64,000 bases of DNA, from NCBI GenBank assembly GCA_965249765.1, contig CBDFMR010000005.1, positions 1,736,001 through 1,800,000 of the forward strand. Direction: 5' to 3'. The notes under the pieces were generated by a model. It was given only the letters and a program-made list of their open reading frames with translations, ran no database searches and was not told the origin of the DNA. Shown piece by piece: positions 35,675 to 44,386 of the stretch (positions are counted from its first letter, which is position 1; every line of letters begins with the position of its first letter). Position numbers and translations under genes: made by a program. Source of the DNA: CBDFMR01 sp965249765. GTDB lineage: Bacteria; Bacteroidota; Bacteroidia; Chitinophagales; Saprospiraceae.

Positions 35675-37519
35675 ATGACACAGATTGTAGATAATATTAA
35701 GACTCTATGTAGTGATGTATTGAGTCAGAAACTCAATACTAAGGTATCACCTCAAGAGATTGTGGTTAACTCTACTAGGAAAGATCAGGAGGGCGATTTA
35801 ACTGTTGTTCTTTTTCCTCTGGTAAAGAAATTTTCCATGTCGCCCCCTCGATTAGCGGAGATAGTAAAAGGAATATTGGCAGGGCACAAGGACATCAAAG
35901 AATGCCGAGCGATTGGTGGTTTTTTAAATTTGATATTGACTGACGCATATTGGATCGATAGGCTAGGAGACATTAACTCAGATGAGAGTTTTGGCTTTGC
36001 TCCCGATAATGGAGAAAAAGTGCTGGTCGAATACTCATCACCTAATACCAATAAACCTCTGCACCTGGGCCATTTTAGAAACATCGTACTTGGATGGTCA
36101 ATGTCTAAGCTATTTGCCTCACAAGGTTATGAGGTTATAAAAACACAGATTGTAAACGATAGAGGTATAGCCATATGCAAGAGTATGTTAGCTTGGCAAA
36201 AATGGGGGAATGATGAAACTCCTCAAAGTAGTGGGATAAAGGGAGATCATCTTGTGGGGAAGTATTACGTAATATTTGACAAGAAGTTAAAAGAAGAGTA
36301 TGCAACTTGGCAATCCAGCAATGATGCTCAGGAAGCTGTAAAAAGAAAAATAAAGGAAGGACAGAGTCCTGATCAATTTTTTTCTGCTTACAAGAATGCC
36401 TATTTCAATGAATATAGCACATTGGGAAAAGAAGCCAAAGACATGTTGACGAAGTGGGAGAGCGGAGAAGAGGACACAATGGCACTATGGCGCAAGATGA
36501 ATGGATGGGTGTATGCTGGATTTGATGAGACCTACAAAGCCATTGGTGTAGACTTTGATGTTATCTACTATGAATCTAACACATATACCCTAGGGAAGGA
36601 CCTTATCAATAGTGGTCTTGAAAATGGAGTTTTTTATAAGAATGATGATGGAAGTGTCTGGATCGATCTAGAGGATGTAGGTTTGGACAAGAAAATCGTG
36701 TTGCGTAGTGATGGTACCTCGGTCTATATAACACAAGATCTTGGAACGGCAGAGTTGAGATATCGTGAGCATGATGTAAAAAGAATGATTTATGTTGTTG
36801 GGAATGAGCAGGACTATCATTTTAAAGCGTTGTTTGAATCATTGAAGAAATTAGGGAGACCATACAGTGAGGGGTTATATCATCTTTCTTATGGTATGGT
36901 AGATCTTCCAACAGGAAAAATGAAGTCAAGGGAAGGCACTGTAGTTGATGCTGACGAATTAATGGCTGAAATAATTACCGAAGCCAGCAACAATGCCAAG
37001 GATCGGGGAGTAATTCATGAACTTACCGATGAAGAACAAGAGGATGTTTTTAGAAAGATAGGGATGAGTGCGTTGAAGTATTTCATCCTAAAAATACATC
37101 CTAAGAAGAGAATGACTTTTAATCCTCAAGAGTCGTTAGATATGCAAGGCCAGACTGGTCCATATATTCAGAATGCCTTTGTGAGAATCCAATCCGTCTT
37201 GCGGAAGCATGATTCTGATAAATCAGGTAGTAGTGATTCATATACTGAGCTTAATGAATTTGAAGTATCGTTGATTAAATTGTTGTCTGATTTTCCTGAA
37301 GTATTGAAAGCTGCAACAGAAGAAATAGATCCTTCCCACTTGGCTGCGTTCGTTTATAACCTTGCCAAGAATTATCATCGATTTTATCATGAAGTCAGGA
37401 TTCTCAATGCAGAGACCGAGGCTGCAAAGTCATCCAGAATAAACTTGTCTAGGAATGTAGGTCGGATTCTTGAAAAGTCCATGGATATCCTGGGTATAGA
37501 GATGCCATCAAAAATGTAG
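35675..37519 (+). CDS. argS: Arginyl-tRNA synthetase
   Basis: Start at ATG 35675 (MTQIVDNIKTLCSDVL), 614 residues. The class I HIGH motif is HLGH in NKPLHLGHFRN near residue 130; the KMSKS position is KMKSREG, as is usual for many ArgRS. The N-terminal Arg-tRNA synthetase-N (Add-1) domain and the DALR anticodon-binding C-terminal domain (QGQTGPYIQNAFVRIQSV onward) are complete. It charges tRNA-Arg. glnS starts 3 bp after its stop. Confidence 0.97.
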   Translation: MTQIVDNIKTLCSDVLSQKLNTKVSPQEIVVNSTRKDQEGDLTVVLFPLVKKFSMSPPRLAEIVKGILAGHKDIKECRAIGGFLNLILTDAYWIDRLGDINSDESFGFAPDNGEKVLVEYSSPNTNKPLHLGHFRNIVLGWSMSKLFASQGYEVIKTQIVNDRGIAICKSMLAWQKWGNDETPQSSGIKGDHLVGKYYVIFDKKLKEEYATWQSSNDAQEAVKRKIKEGQSPDQFFSAYKNAYFNEYSTLGKEAKDMLTKWESGEEDTMALWRKMNGWVYAGFDETYKAIGVDFDVIYYESNTYTLGKDLINSGLENGVFYKNDDGSVWIDLEDVGLDKKIVLRSDGTSVYITQDLGTAELRYREHDVKRMIYVVGNEQDYHFKALFESLKKLGRPYSEGLYHLSYGMVDLPTGKMKSREGTVVDADELMAEIITEASNNAKDRGVIHELTDEEQEDVFRKIGMSALKYFILKIHPKKRMTFNPQESLDMQGQTGPYIQNAFVRIQSVLRKHDSDKSGSSDSYTELNEFEVSLIKLLSDFPEVLKAATEEIDPSHLAAFVYNLAKNYHRFYHEVRILNAETEAAKSSRINLSRNVGRILEKSMDILGIEMPSKM

Positions 37520-37522
37520 ATT

Positions 37523-39187
37523 ATGTCAGAAGAGAAAAATCAGTCGCTCAATTTTATTGAAGAGATCATAGAAGAGGACATAAAATATGGAAAACATGAT
37601 GGTCGTATCCATACGCGATTTCCCCCGGAGCCCAATGGATATCTTCACATAGGTCATGCAAAGGCGATTTGGATCAATTTTGAGTTGGCAAAAAAATATG
37701 GAGGAAAGACCAACCTTAGATTTGATGATACCAATCCGGTGACTGAGGAAACACAGTATGTTGACTCGATTAAGAGGGATATTGCATGGCTAGGCTACGA
37801 GTGGGCAAATGAACTTTACGCATCAGACTACTTTGATAATCTATATTCTTACGCAGAGAGATTGATTGAAAAAGACCTAGCGTATGTTGACGACAGTACA
37901 GCTGAGGAAATAGCTGAGATGAAGGGTGTTCCTACGGCTCCAGGGAAAGAAAGCCCATATAGAAATCGTAAGAAAGAAGAGAGTCTTGATTTGTTTAGAA
38001 GAATGAAGGATGGAGAATTTGAGGATGGAAGACGAGTGCTACGTGTCAAGGTTGATATGACTTCACCTAATATGCATATGAGGGATCCGGTAATCTACCG
38101 TATTAAGAAGGCTACTCACCATCGTACGGGTGATAAGTGGTGTATCTATCCTATGTATGATTTTGCTCATGGACAGTCAGACTCTCTTGAAGGTATCACA
38201 CATTCTTTATGTTCGTTGGAGTTTCGACATCATAGACCCCTCTATGATTGGTTGATCGCAAAGCTCGAGATTTTTCCTTCGCGACAAATTGAATTTGCAC
38301 GTATGAATGTAGAGTACATGATTACAAGTAAACGTAGATTACTGAAACTCGTCAACGAAGGTCTTGTAACGGGTTGGGATGATCCCCGAATGCCGACAAT
38401 ATCAGCACTTCGAAGAAAAGGTTATCCTGCAGCAGCCATAAGAAATTTCTGCGCAAAAACAGGTGTAGCTAAAAGAGACAACCTTCAGGAAATAGCTCTG
38501 TTGGAATCTTGTGTCAGAGATGAGCTCAATAAGACCTCGGATAGGGCGATGGTGGTTCTTAACCCCTTGAAAGTTGTGATATCCAATTATAAGGTAGATG
38601 AAGTCGAACAACTAAGAATAATAAATAACCCGGAGGAGGAAAATAGTGCTTATCGCAATGTCCCATTTTCCAGAGAAATATGGATAGAGAGAGATGATTT
38701 TATGATTGATCCTCCCCGCAAGTTCTTCAGATTGGGTCCCGATAGGAATGTAAGACTCAAGGGAGCATATATTCTTCATTGTGAAGGGTATGAAACTAAT
38801 GATAAAGGTGATATAACTCAAGTCAATTGCACGTACTACCCAGAAAGTAAGAGTGGTGAGGATACTTCAGGTGTGAAGGCTAAAGGAACACTTCACTGGG
38901 TATCGGCAAGTCATGGGATAAAGGTGGAGGTGAAAAACTATAATGCATTGTTTACAGATCCTGCTCCATTAAGTCATGAGGACAAGGATTTTCTCGAGTT
39001 TTATAATAAAGAATCTCTTTCTATAAATAAGAATGCAATTGCGGAACCAGGCTTGGCCAATATAGCCCCTGGTAGTTGCTTTCAATTTATGAGAAAGGGG
39101 TATTACTCAGCGGATACAGATTTCTCAGAAGATTGCAGAGTCTTTAATCAAACGGTTTCTCTTAAAAGTGCTTGGAAGGGAAAGTGA
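37523..39187 (+). CDS. glnS: Glutaminyl-tRNA synthetase
   Basis: 554 residues. FPPEPNGYLHIGHAKAI carries the HIGH motif, and the KMSKR position reads ITSKRRLLKLVNEG followed by WDDPRMPT, as in GlnRS (a member of the GluRS/GlnRS group with a beta-barrel C-terminal anticodon domain). The PEPNGYLHIGHAK and DDTNP elements distinguish GlnRS from GluRS. Presence of glnS suggests direct Gln-tRNA-Gln formation. It forms an operon with argS (3 bp gap). Confidence 0.97.
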   Translation: MSEEKNQSLNFIEEIIEEDIKYGKHDGRIHTRFPPEPNGYLHIGHAKAIWINFELAKKYGGKTNLRFDDTNPVTEETQYVDSIKRDIAWLGYEWANELYASDYFDNLYSYAERLIEKDLAYVDDSTAEEIAEMKGVPTAPGKESPYRNRKKEESLDLFRRMKDGEFEDGRRVLRVKVDMTSPNMHMRDPVIYRIKKATHHRTGDKWCIYPMYDFAHGQSDSLEGITHSLCSLEFRHHRPLYDWLIAKLEIFPSRQIEFARMNVEYMITSKRRLLKLVNEGLVTGWDDPRMPTISALRRKGYPAAAIRNFCAKTGVAKRDNLQEIALLESCVRDELNKTSDRAMVVLNPLKVVISNYKVDEVEQLRIINNPEEENSAYRNVPFSREIWIERDDFMIDPPRKFFRLGPDRNVRLKGAYILHCEGYETNDKGDITQVNCTYYPESKSGEDTSGVKAKGTLHWVSASHGIKVEVKNYNALFTDPAPLSHEDKDFLEFYNKESLSINKNAIAEPGLANIAPGSCFQFMRKGYYSADTDFSEDCRVFNQTVSLKSAWKGK

Positions 39188-39240
39188 ATAATTCTAAAAG
39201 AAAAGGAAAACAGGGTCAGCAAATAGCAGCTAGCAATTCA

Positions 39241-39248
39241 TATCTTTG
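39241..39248 (+). promoter_or_regulatory. TAnnTTTG box immediately before pyrR
   Basis: TATCTTTG ends only 6 bases before the pyrR ATG at 39255. With a start site a few bases after the box, the transcript would begin at or next to the start codon, leaving no room for a PyrR-type leader attenuator upstream. No -33 box seen. Confidence 0.4.
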
Positions 39249-39254
39249 CCGTCC

Positions 39255-39812
39255 ATGAGTCGCGGGAGAACCATACTTCAAAATGAACGCTTTGGTCTGA
39301 CACTTGAGCGACTTTCTCATCAACTTATAGAGAATTATAATTCCTTTGACAATACCTGTCTCATAGGCATCCAGGAAAGAGGAGTTTATCTTGCTGATCG
39401 CATTCGTGCCTGTGTCGAGTCCAATGTGAAAGGATTGAGCTTACCTACAGGAAAGCTGGACATAACTTTTTATAGGGATGACTTTCGTACCCGATCGGAG
39501 CCTCTTAAGGCTAGCGATACAGACATAGAATTTAGTCTTGAAGGAAAAAAGGTTGTGCTCATAGACGATGTTCTCTACTCAGGCCGAACAGTACAGGCGG
39601 CAATGGCAGCAATTCAAGATTTTGGCAGACCAGATAAGGTTGAATTGTTGGCAATGGTGGATAGGCGTTTCAATCGACAGTTGCCTATACAGTGTGATTA
39701 TACGGGGATTACAGTTGATGCACTGGATCATGCCTACGTTAAAGTAGAGTTTGATTCTATCGATGGACAAGATCGGATTCTATTGTTTTCACCTGAAAGA
39801 GAGGTAGAATGA
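39255..39812 (+). CDS. pyrR: Bifunctional pyrimidine operon regulator / uracil phosphoribosyltransferase
   Basis: Start at ATG 39255, 185 residues (TTG 39246 would lie inside the promoter box). The PRPP-binding loop VVLIDDVLYSGRTVQAA and the GIQERGVYLADRI segment are typical of PyrR. PyrR makes UMP from uracil and, in Firmicutes, binds pyr mRNA leaders. It overlaps pyrB by 4 bp (ATGA), forming a pyrR-pyrB pair for pyrimidine synthesis. Whether it regulates here is unclear, given the very short leader. Confidence 0.93.
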   Translation: MSRGRTILQNERFGLTLERLSHQLIENYNSFDNTCLIGIQERGVYLADRIRACVESNVKGLSLPTGKLDITFYRDDFRTRSEPLKASDTDIEFSLEGKKVVLIDDVLYSGRTVQAAMAAIQDFGRPDKVELLAMVDRRFNRQLPIQCDYTGITVDALDHAYVKVEFDSIDGQDRILLFSPEREVE

Positions 39813-40759
39813 GTGAGACTCCACAGCTGAGTACTAAGCACATTCTGGGAATCAAGTATATCACGGCGGCAGATATCGACCTTATCTTTGAAACTACTGT
39901 CAAATTCAAAGAAGTTATCAATAGACCCATCAAGAAAGTGCCGTCACTTCGTGATGTGACCATAGCCAATTTGTTTTTTGAAAACTCTACACGAACCAAG
40001 ATATCATTCGAGCTAGCAGAGAAGAGATTAAGTGCTGACGTTGTCAATTTATCTTCATCTTCTTCATCGGTCAAAAAAGGTGAGACCATGCTTGATACTG
40101 TTAATAATATTCTCAGCATGAAGGTGGATATGGTTGTTATGCGTCATCCTGCTCCAGGAGCTCATCATTTTCTATCTAAGCATATTGATTCTAGCATTGT
40201 TAATGCAGGTGACGGTACGCATGAGCATCCAACTCAGGCATTGCTTGATGCATTTTCTATCCAAGAAAAAGTTGGAGACATCAAAGGGAAGAATGTTGCC
40301 ATTGTTGGAGATATTCGTCATAGCCGAGTTGCACTGAGTAATATATTCTGTCTTTTGAAGCTAGGTGCCAATGTCAGAGTCTGTGGTCCTCCGACACTTA
40401 TACCTAAGTATATCGAGACTCTTGGTGTAGATAAAAGTTACAATATAGAAGAAACGTTGGAATGGTGTGATGTTGCTAATGTATTACGAATTCAACTGGA
40501 AAGACAAGATATTAAATACATACCCTCCTTGCGTGAGTACACTCAATACTACGGGATTAATAGAAGGATGCTCGATGGTTTAAAAAAGGAAATTGTATTG
40601 ATGCACCCAGGGCCGATCAATAGGGGAGTAGAACTTAGTAGTGATGCAGCGGATTCTCATCACTCTATAATTCTTCAACAGGTAGAGAATGGTGTTGCGG
40701 TGAGAATGGCTGTATTATATTTACTTGCTGCAAGACGAGGTGCAAAGATTGAAGAGTGA
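39809..40759 (+). CDS. pyrB: Aspartate carbamoyltransferase catalytic subunit
   Basis: 316 residues. Carbamoyl phosphate-binding FFENSTRTKISFELAEKRL, aspartate-loop MRHPAPGAHHF, HEHPTQALLDAFSI and the C-terminal LMHPGPINRGVELSSDAADS are all present. It makes carbamoyl aspartate, the committed step of pyrimidine biosynthesis. It is translationally coupled to pyrR. No pyrI regulatory subunit follows. Confidence 0.97.
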   Translation: MSETPQLSTKHILGIKYITAADIDLIFETTVKFKEVINRPIKKVPSLRDVTIANLFFENSTRTKISFELAEKRLSADVVNLSSSSSSVKKGETMLDTVNNILSMKVDMVVMRHPAPGAHHFLSKHIDSSIVNAGDGTHEHPTQALLDAFSIQEKVGDIKGKNVAIVGDIRHSRVALSNIFCLLKLGANVRVCGPPTLIPKYIETLGVDKSYNIEETLEWCDVANVLRIQLERQDIKYIPSLREYTQYYGINRRMLDGLKKEIVLMHPGPINRGVELSSDAADSHHSIILQQVENGVAVRMAVLYLLAARRGAKIEE

Positions 40760-40859
40760 TTATTAATATCAACCCCAAACTACATTACATTTTATACTTA
40801 AGTTAATAAAGATTTAAAGTCAACCGATAGTCACATAATTTTGCTTATTTCATGTTGTG

Positions 40860-42308
40860 ATGAAGGACATTATTAACATTATGCTGTTAAAAACATTCTC
40901 TATAATTCTATTTGTAGCCATGCTGTCCGTCGGCAACTTGAGCGGGCAACACGATATCCGTATTGAGCTAGAAAATTATTCCAACGACACATTGATTGCT
41001 GGCTACTATTATGGTGCTCGCCAGCTAGTATTTGATACACTTTATCGAAACAATGGACGATTTGAGATTAAAGGAAAAGATACTCTAGAGACAGGTATTT
41101 ACTTGTTTCTAACGTTTCCTGATAATAATTATTTCCAATTCTTGGTTCCTAAGGATGACCAAGAATTTACGATAAAGCTTGATATTAATAATCCTATGCC
41201 CATGGAAGCAGATGGCTCTATGGAGAACACTGTTTTTTTTGATTATCTAACTTTCATTAGTGAAAGGAAAGAGAGAGTCCTTCAGATAAACGATGAGTTG
41301 TCTGCGGAGGATGTTGATGAAGCGGACCAGGCTAGACTTTCTATTGAAATGGAATCTCTAGATGTTGAAGTAAAAGCCTACAATGAGAAGTTGGTAAGAG
41401 AACGCACAGATGCGCTCGTTTCCAAAATTGTAAAATCTGGGTTTGAAACGCCACTACCTGAGTTTGAAGGAACTGATGAGGAGCAACAAGTACAGAGATA
41501 TCTGTTTTATAAAAAGCACTACTTTGATCATGTCGATCTGGGAGATGAGGTGTTATTGAGAACACCGTTTCTTAATCAACGTATTAATTATTACATAGAC
41601 AAATTGACGCCTTCTCATCCTGATTCAATGATAGTCACTGTTGATTACCTTTTGAGTGAATTTGAGCATGCCCCGATGTCATTTAGGTTTTATCTGAGCG
41701 AGTTTGTCAATAGATTTACTAGAAACAAGATTGTTGGAATGGATGCGGTCTTTGTGCATCTCGTTGATAAGTATGTAAAATCGGGAAGGGCAGACTGGAT
41801 AGATGACAAGAATAAGTTTAAAATAATAAGTAAATCAGATGGTAGGAAGCGAGTATTGATCGGAAAGACACCAAAGAATGTTTTATTGTTTAAAGAGAAT
41901 GGAGACTCTATAAGAATTCATGATATAGAGGCTGATTATATCGTCTTGATCTTTTGGGCGCCAGAATGCGGGCATTGCAAGAAGATAATGCCCAAGGTGA
42001 TCGAATTCGATAAAAATTTTAAAGATAGAGGAGTCAAGGTTGTGGGGATTTGCACCAAGCATCAAGACAAGTATGCATCTTGTTGGGAGGCCGTGAAAGA
42101 AAAAGGAATGGATGGATTTTACCTGAATCTAGGTGACCAATATCATAAGTCTCGTTTCAAGATGTTCTATAATGTGGAGCAGACACCTAAAATATTTATC
42201 CTTGATAAGGACAAAAAGATAATACTCAAAGATATTGGAGGTGAACAGCTAGAGATGGTAATGGAAGAAATAATGAAAGAGGAAAAGAAAAAAGGCGGTC
42301 AAAATTAA
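40860..42308 (+). CDS. TlpA-like thiol-disulfide oxidoreductase with DUF4369/DUF5106-type N-terminal domains
   Basis: About 482 residues from ATG 40860 (GTG 40857 is three bases upstream; ATG 40881 gives the most compact signal peptide). After the signal come a DUF4369-like beta domain (about residues 30-110), a helical DUF5106-type domain (about 120-330) and a thioredoxin fold with the redox pair in WAPECGHCKK (near residue 370). Such proteins act in the periplasm in reduction of cytochrome c apoproteins or in envelope disulfide control. A TAATTTTG box at 40835-40842 is a promoter candidate. Confidence 0.88.
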   Translation: MKDIINIMLLKTFSIILFVAMLSVGNLSGQHDIRIELENYSNDTLIAGYYYGARQLVFDTLYRNNGRFEIKGKDTLETGIYLFLTFPDNNYFQFLVPKDDQEFTIKLDINNPMPMEADGSMENTVFFDYLTFISERKERVLQINDELSAEDVDEADQARLSIEMESLDVEVKAYNEKLVRERTDALVSKIVKSGFETPLPEFEGTDEEQQVQRYLFYKKHYFDHVDLGDEVLLRTPFLNQRINYYIDKLTPSHPDSMIVTVDYLLSEFEHAPMSFRFYLSEFVNRFTRNKIVGMDAVFVHLVDKYVKSGRADWIDDKNKFKIISKSDGRKRVLIGKTPKNVLLFKENGDSIRIHDIEADYIVLIFWAPECGHCKKIMPKVIEFDKNFKDRGVKVVGICTKHQDKYASCWEAVKEKGMDGFYLNLGDQYHKSRFKMFYNVEQTPKIFILDKDKKIILKDIGGEQLEMVMEEIMKEEKKKGGQN

Positions 42309-42320
42309 CCGCCTTTCGTT
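42291..42320. terminator. Bidirectional terminator
   Basis: AAAGGCGGT (42291-42299) pairs perfectly with ACCGCCTTT (42308-42316) across an 8-base loop, flanked by A- and T-rich runs. It ends the thioredoxin gene (whose stop lies in the loop) and the converging DUF2853 gene. Confidence 0.85.
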
Positions 42321-42323
42321 TTA

Positions 42324-42668
42324 TTACTTGAATTTACCTCCTTGGCGAAGTTCTTTTACCAGGAAGTAATAGAAAATTGCTCTGTACTTATTTCTGTTTC
42401 CTGAACCGAATGCTGCTGCTGCCTTAGAAATAGCGGCATCCAATTTTGGGTCATCTTTAAGTCCGAGTTTTTTAATCAAGAAATTCTTCTTGACGCGATC
42501 CATTTCTTTAGGATCTTTTGTAGATACTCGTTCAGCATCTTTTCGGTATAGTGAAGGACCACAAGCCTTGGCTACTGCAGTAAAAAGTTTTTTATCAACT
42601 CTTCCTACTTTTAGTTTGCCAGTCATTTCGGCGATGTACTTTTCAACCTTCTCTTCGAATTTGCTCAT
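42324..42668 (-). CDS. DUF2853 family protein
   Basis: 114 residues, helical, lysine-rich, no signal peptide. MSKFEEKVEKY at the N-terminus, the central KACGPSLYRKDAERV and C-terminal NKYRAIFYYFLVKE match DUF2853 (PF11015), a small family common in Bacteroidota and Proteobacteria with solved folds but no known function. It is the last conserved gene before the accessory block that begins at about 42.7 kb. Confidence 0.88.
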   Translation of the reverse strand: MSKFEEKVEKYIAEMTGKLKVGRVDKKLFTAVAKACGPSLYRKDAERVSTKDPKEMDRVKKNFLIKKLGLKDDPKLDAAISKAAAAFGSGNRNKYRAIFYYFLVKELRQGGKFK

Positions 42669-42815
42669 AATTAAGATTATTTAAATTTTGTGCGAAATTA
42701 ATACAATATTACATATAACAAAAATATTCTATATAAAAGATGTTTTGATATTTATTTAGACTGTCAATCCACAAGAAAGATACCTATTGGTATTAAAAAA
42801 GTTGTTTCGTCTTAA

Positions 42816-43122
42816 GGGCACCTCCGAAAACCCATTAAAAAATCATATTTTGTAGTATAATAAAAATTAGTGATGGCGGCAGGTTTTTTTGATGAGCAAC
42901 TCAGGTTGGAGCAACTATCGAAGATGGGTGATCCTCTCGAGATTTTGAATAAACACATTGATTTTTGAGTCATTTCGCAAGACATTGGAAAGTGCTTTTA
43001 CTGTTGTTGAACACCGCAAAGATGGTCGTTCTTGTTTTGATCGTGTGATGATATTCAAAGCATTGGTTTTAAAGTCTACTTATAATCTAGTGGGTGAATA
43101 CTCGAACCGTTTTTGCATTTAA
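42816..43122 (+). mobile_element. IS5-type (DUF772) insertion sequence remnant
   Basis: A possible terminal repeat GGGCACCTCCGAAAACCC is at 42816-42833. From ATG 42873 the reading frame gives MAAGFFDEQLRLEQLSKMG to KHIDF, then stops; a one-base shift at the T-run near 42965 restores FESFRKTLESAFTVVEH and SCFDRVMIFKALVLKSTYNL, the DUF772 N-terminal domain of IS5-family transposases. The sequence stops at TAA 43122 with no DDE domain. This is a 5' fragment with at least one frameshift; the right end is missing. Confidence 0.75.
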
Positions 43123-43237
43123 TTAAGTATATTGTTATCCGAAAAGTAAGTGCATTTAATCCGCTACTGCTCTTATACTAAGCGCGCTGTTCGCTTCCAC
43201 CTAGAAAAATAATTATTAACAATAAAACCTACATGAA

Positions 43238-44068
43238 ATGAAAAAGATGAATCAAACACCATCAAGTACAGCCAAAAAATCTGTACATCCAGAATCAGCC
43301 ACAAAAGAAAGATTCAACAAATTATTTTTTGTGAGCCTTTTACTCATGTTCGCAATCTCAATGATTTCTTGCGAAAAGAAATTATCAAAAGGAGATTTAG
43401 AAATTGGAATCTTAGAGTCATTAGAAAAAGTAGATAATAATGGAGGAAAAGTAGATTATACTTTTCAGGGGTTTGGGTCTGAAACTACTGCAAAAAAATG
43501 TGTGAAAGTTACTTTGGGAAATGGAGGAACTGCAAAGTACTGCGGTCCCAATACTGACAAAATTAAGGCAAATTGCAAAAGTAGAGGATGGACTTGTGAA
43601 GATGTTTCTTCCTCTGAAGTAAATATTGATAAATACCTTGTTGCATTGGATGACCTTAATACAGAAGGTGAAAAAGTTAATTTTGGTCTAATTGATTTAG
43701 GAGATAATAAGACAGCCAAAAAATGTTTACACGTAACATTTTCAAACGGAGGAACTACCAAGTATTGTGGACCCAATATAAGTACAATAAAGGCTAATTG
43801 TGCAAAGCGTGGATGGACCTGCAAAGAAACCTCAAGTAATCAAACAGCGCCTGTTTTTGCACTATCTAATTTTTTAGATAAAGTATCGGATAATGCAGAT
43901 TATTCATTGACCTTAAATTCCAGCGGAGGTACGAGTAAATGGGAATGTACATCATCTACATCATCCGGACAGGGTGCTTGTGTAGATGCAGCAGATGAAA
44001 TGCAAGCAAGTGGCGATTGGGCTTGTTCAAGTGTTGAAGGAGGTGCACATTGTGAAGAAGTAAATTGA
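43238..44068 (+). CDS. Cysteine-rich lipoprotein with three tandem repeats, unknown function
   Basis: 276 residues. An unusually long, basic N-region (about 27 residues) precedes a hydrophobic stretch and a lipobox (MISC, Cys45). The mature part is three units of about 73-75 residues, at nucleotides about 43400-43624, 43625-43849 and 43850-44065. Units 1 and 2 share AKKCxxVTxxNGGTxKYCGPN, IKANCxxRGWTC and four cysteines each; unit 3 keeps the spaced cysteines (WECT, GACVD, DWACSS, AHCEE) but is divergent. Nothing resembles a known enzyme. It lies between an IS5 remnant and a group II intron remnant. Disulfide-bonded repeats in a surface lipoprotein are the likely structure. Confidence 0.7.
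   Translation: MKKMNQTPSSTAKKSVHPESATKERFNKLFFVSLLLMFAISMISCEKKLSKGDLEIGILESLEKVDNNGGKVDYTFQGFGSETTAKKCVKVTLGNGGTAKYCGPNTDKIKANCKSRGWTCEDVSSSEVNIDKYLVALDDLNTEGEKVNFGLIDLGDNKTAKKCLHVTFSNGGTTKYCGPNISTIKANCAKRGWTCKETSSNQTAPVFALSNFLDKVSDNADYSLTLNSSGGTSKWECTSSTSSGQGACVDAADEMQASGDWACSSVEGGAHCEEVN
43490..43846 (+). repeat. Two near-identical cysteine-repeat cores inside the lipoprotein gene
   Basis: Cores at 43490-43621 and 43715-43846 have a period of 225 bp (75 codons). They encode AKKC...NGGTxKYCGPN...IKANC...RGWTC with conserved cysteine spacing, which indicates in-frame internal duplication. Confidence 0.8.
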
Positions 44069-44095
44069 TAAATACTGTCAATAATAAAAAAGGAA

Positions 44096-44386
44096 GTCGA
44101 GTAGGTAAAGGGGAATCTCATCCCTAAACCTCTCACAGAACCGTGTCCCGTTAGACAACGGGACAGGCTGTGAAACTCTCGCCTCACACGGCTCTTCGTA
44201 ATCAAGTCTAAGGCGTAAATCCATGTTGCCAATGTGGAAAGATGTAGGCAAAATCTTTTGCCAGTTTTCTTAACCACTGTTGGGCATAGGTTACGAATTT
44301 TCGCCTTTTAAAACGCTTGTACTTGTTAAATGCCCACTTGGCAAGTCTGCGTTTGATAATTCTGAAAATACTTTCCATTTCCGTTT
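44096..44386 (-). mobile_element. 3' remnant of a group II intron (maturase tail, domains V and VI)
   Basis: Read on the minus strand: the C-terminal tail of the intron-encoded protein (44386 to 44208), then domain V starting GAGCCGTGTGAGGC (44194 downward) with a GAGA loop and closing CACGGTTC (ending 44138), then a domain VI-like stem and the typical 3' end CTACTCGAC at 44096. Everything 5' of the maturase tail is lost; the IS903-like element begins at exactly that point. Domain V is 57 nt instead of about 34 because a hairpin (GTCCCGTT / AACGGGAC, 44145-44164) interrupts its 3' strand. Confidence 0.8.
44208..44386 (-). pseudogene. C-terminal tail of a group II intron reverse transcriptase/maturase
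   Basis: The minus-strand frame ending at TAG 44208-44210 encodes RRLAKWAFNKYKRFKRRK and QQWLRKLAKDFAYIFPHW, matching the end of bacterial intron-encoded proteins (W-x-x-x-K-Y-K-x-x-K/R followed by W-L, LF-x-HW). Only about 58 residues of roughly 420-600 remain; the rest is removed at the left end of the IS903-like element. Confidence 0.8.
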
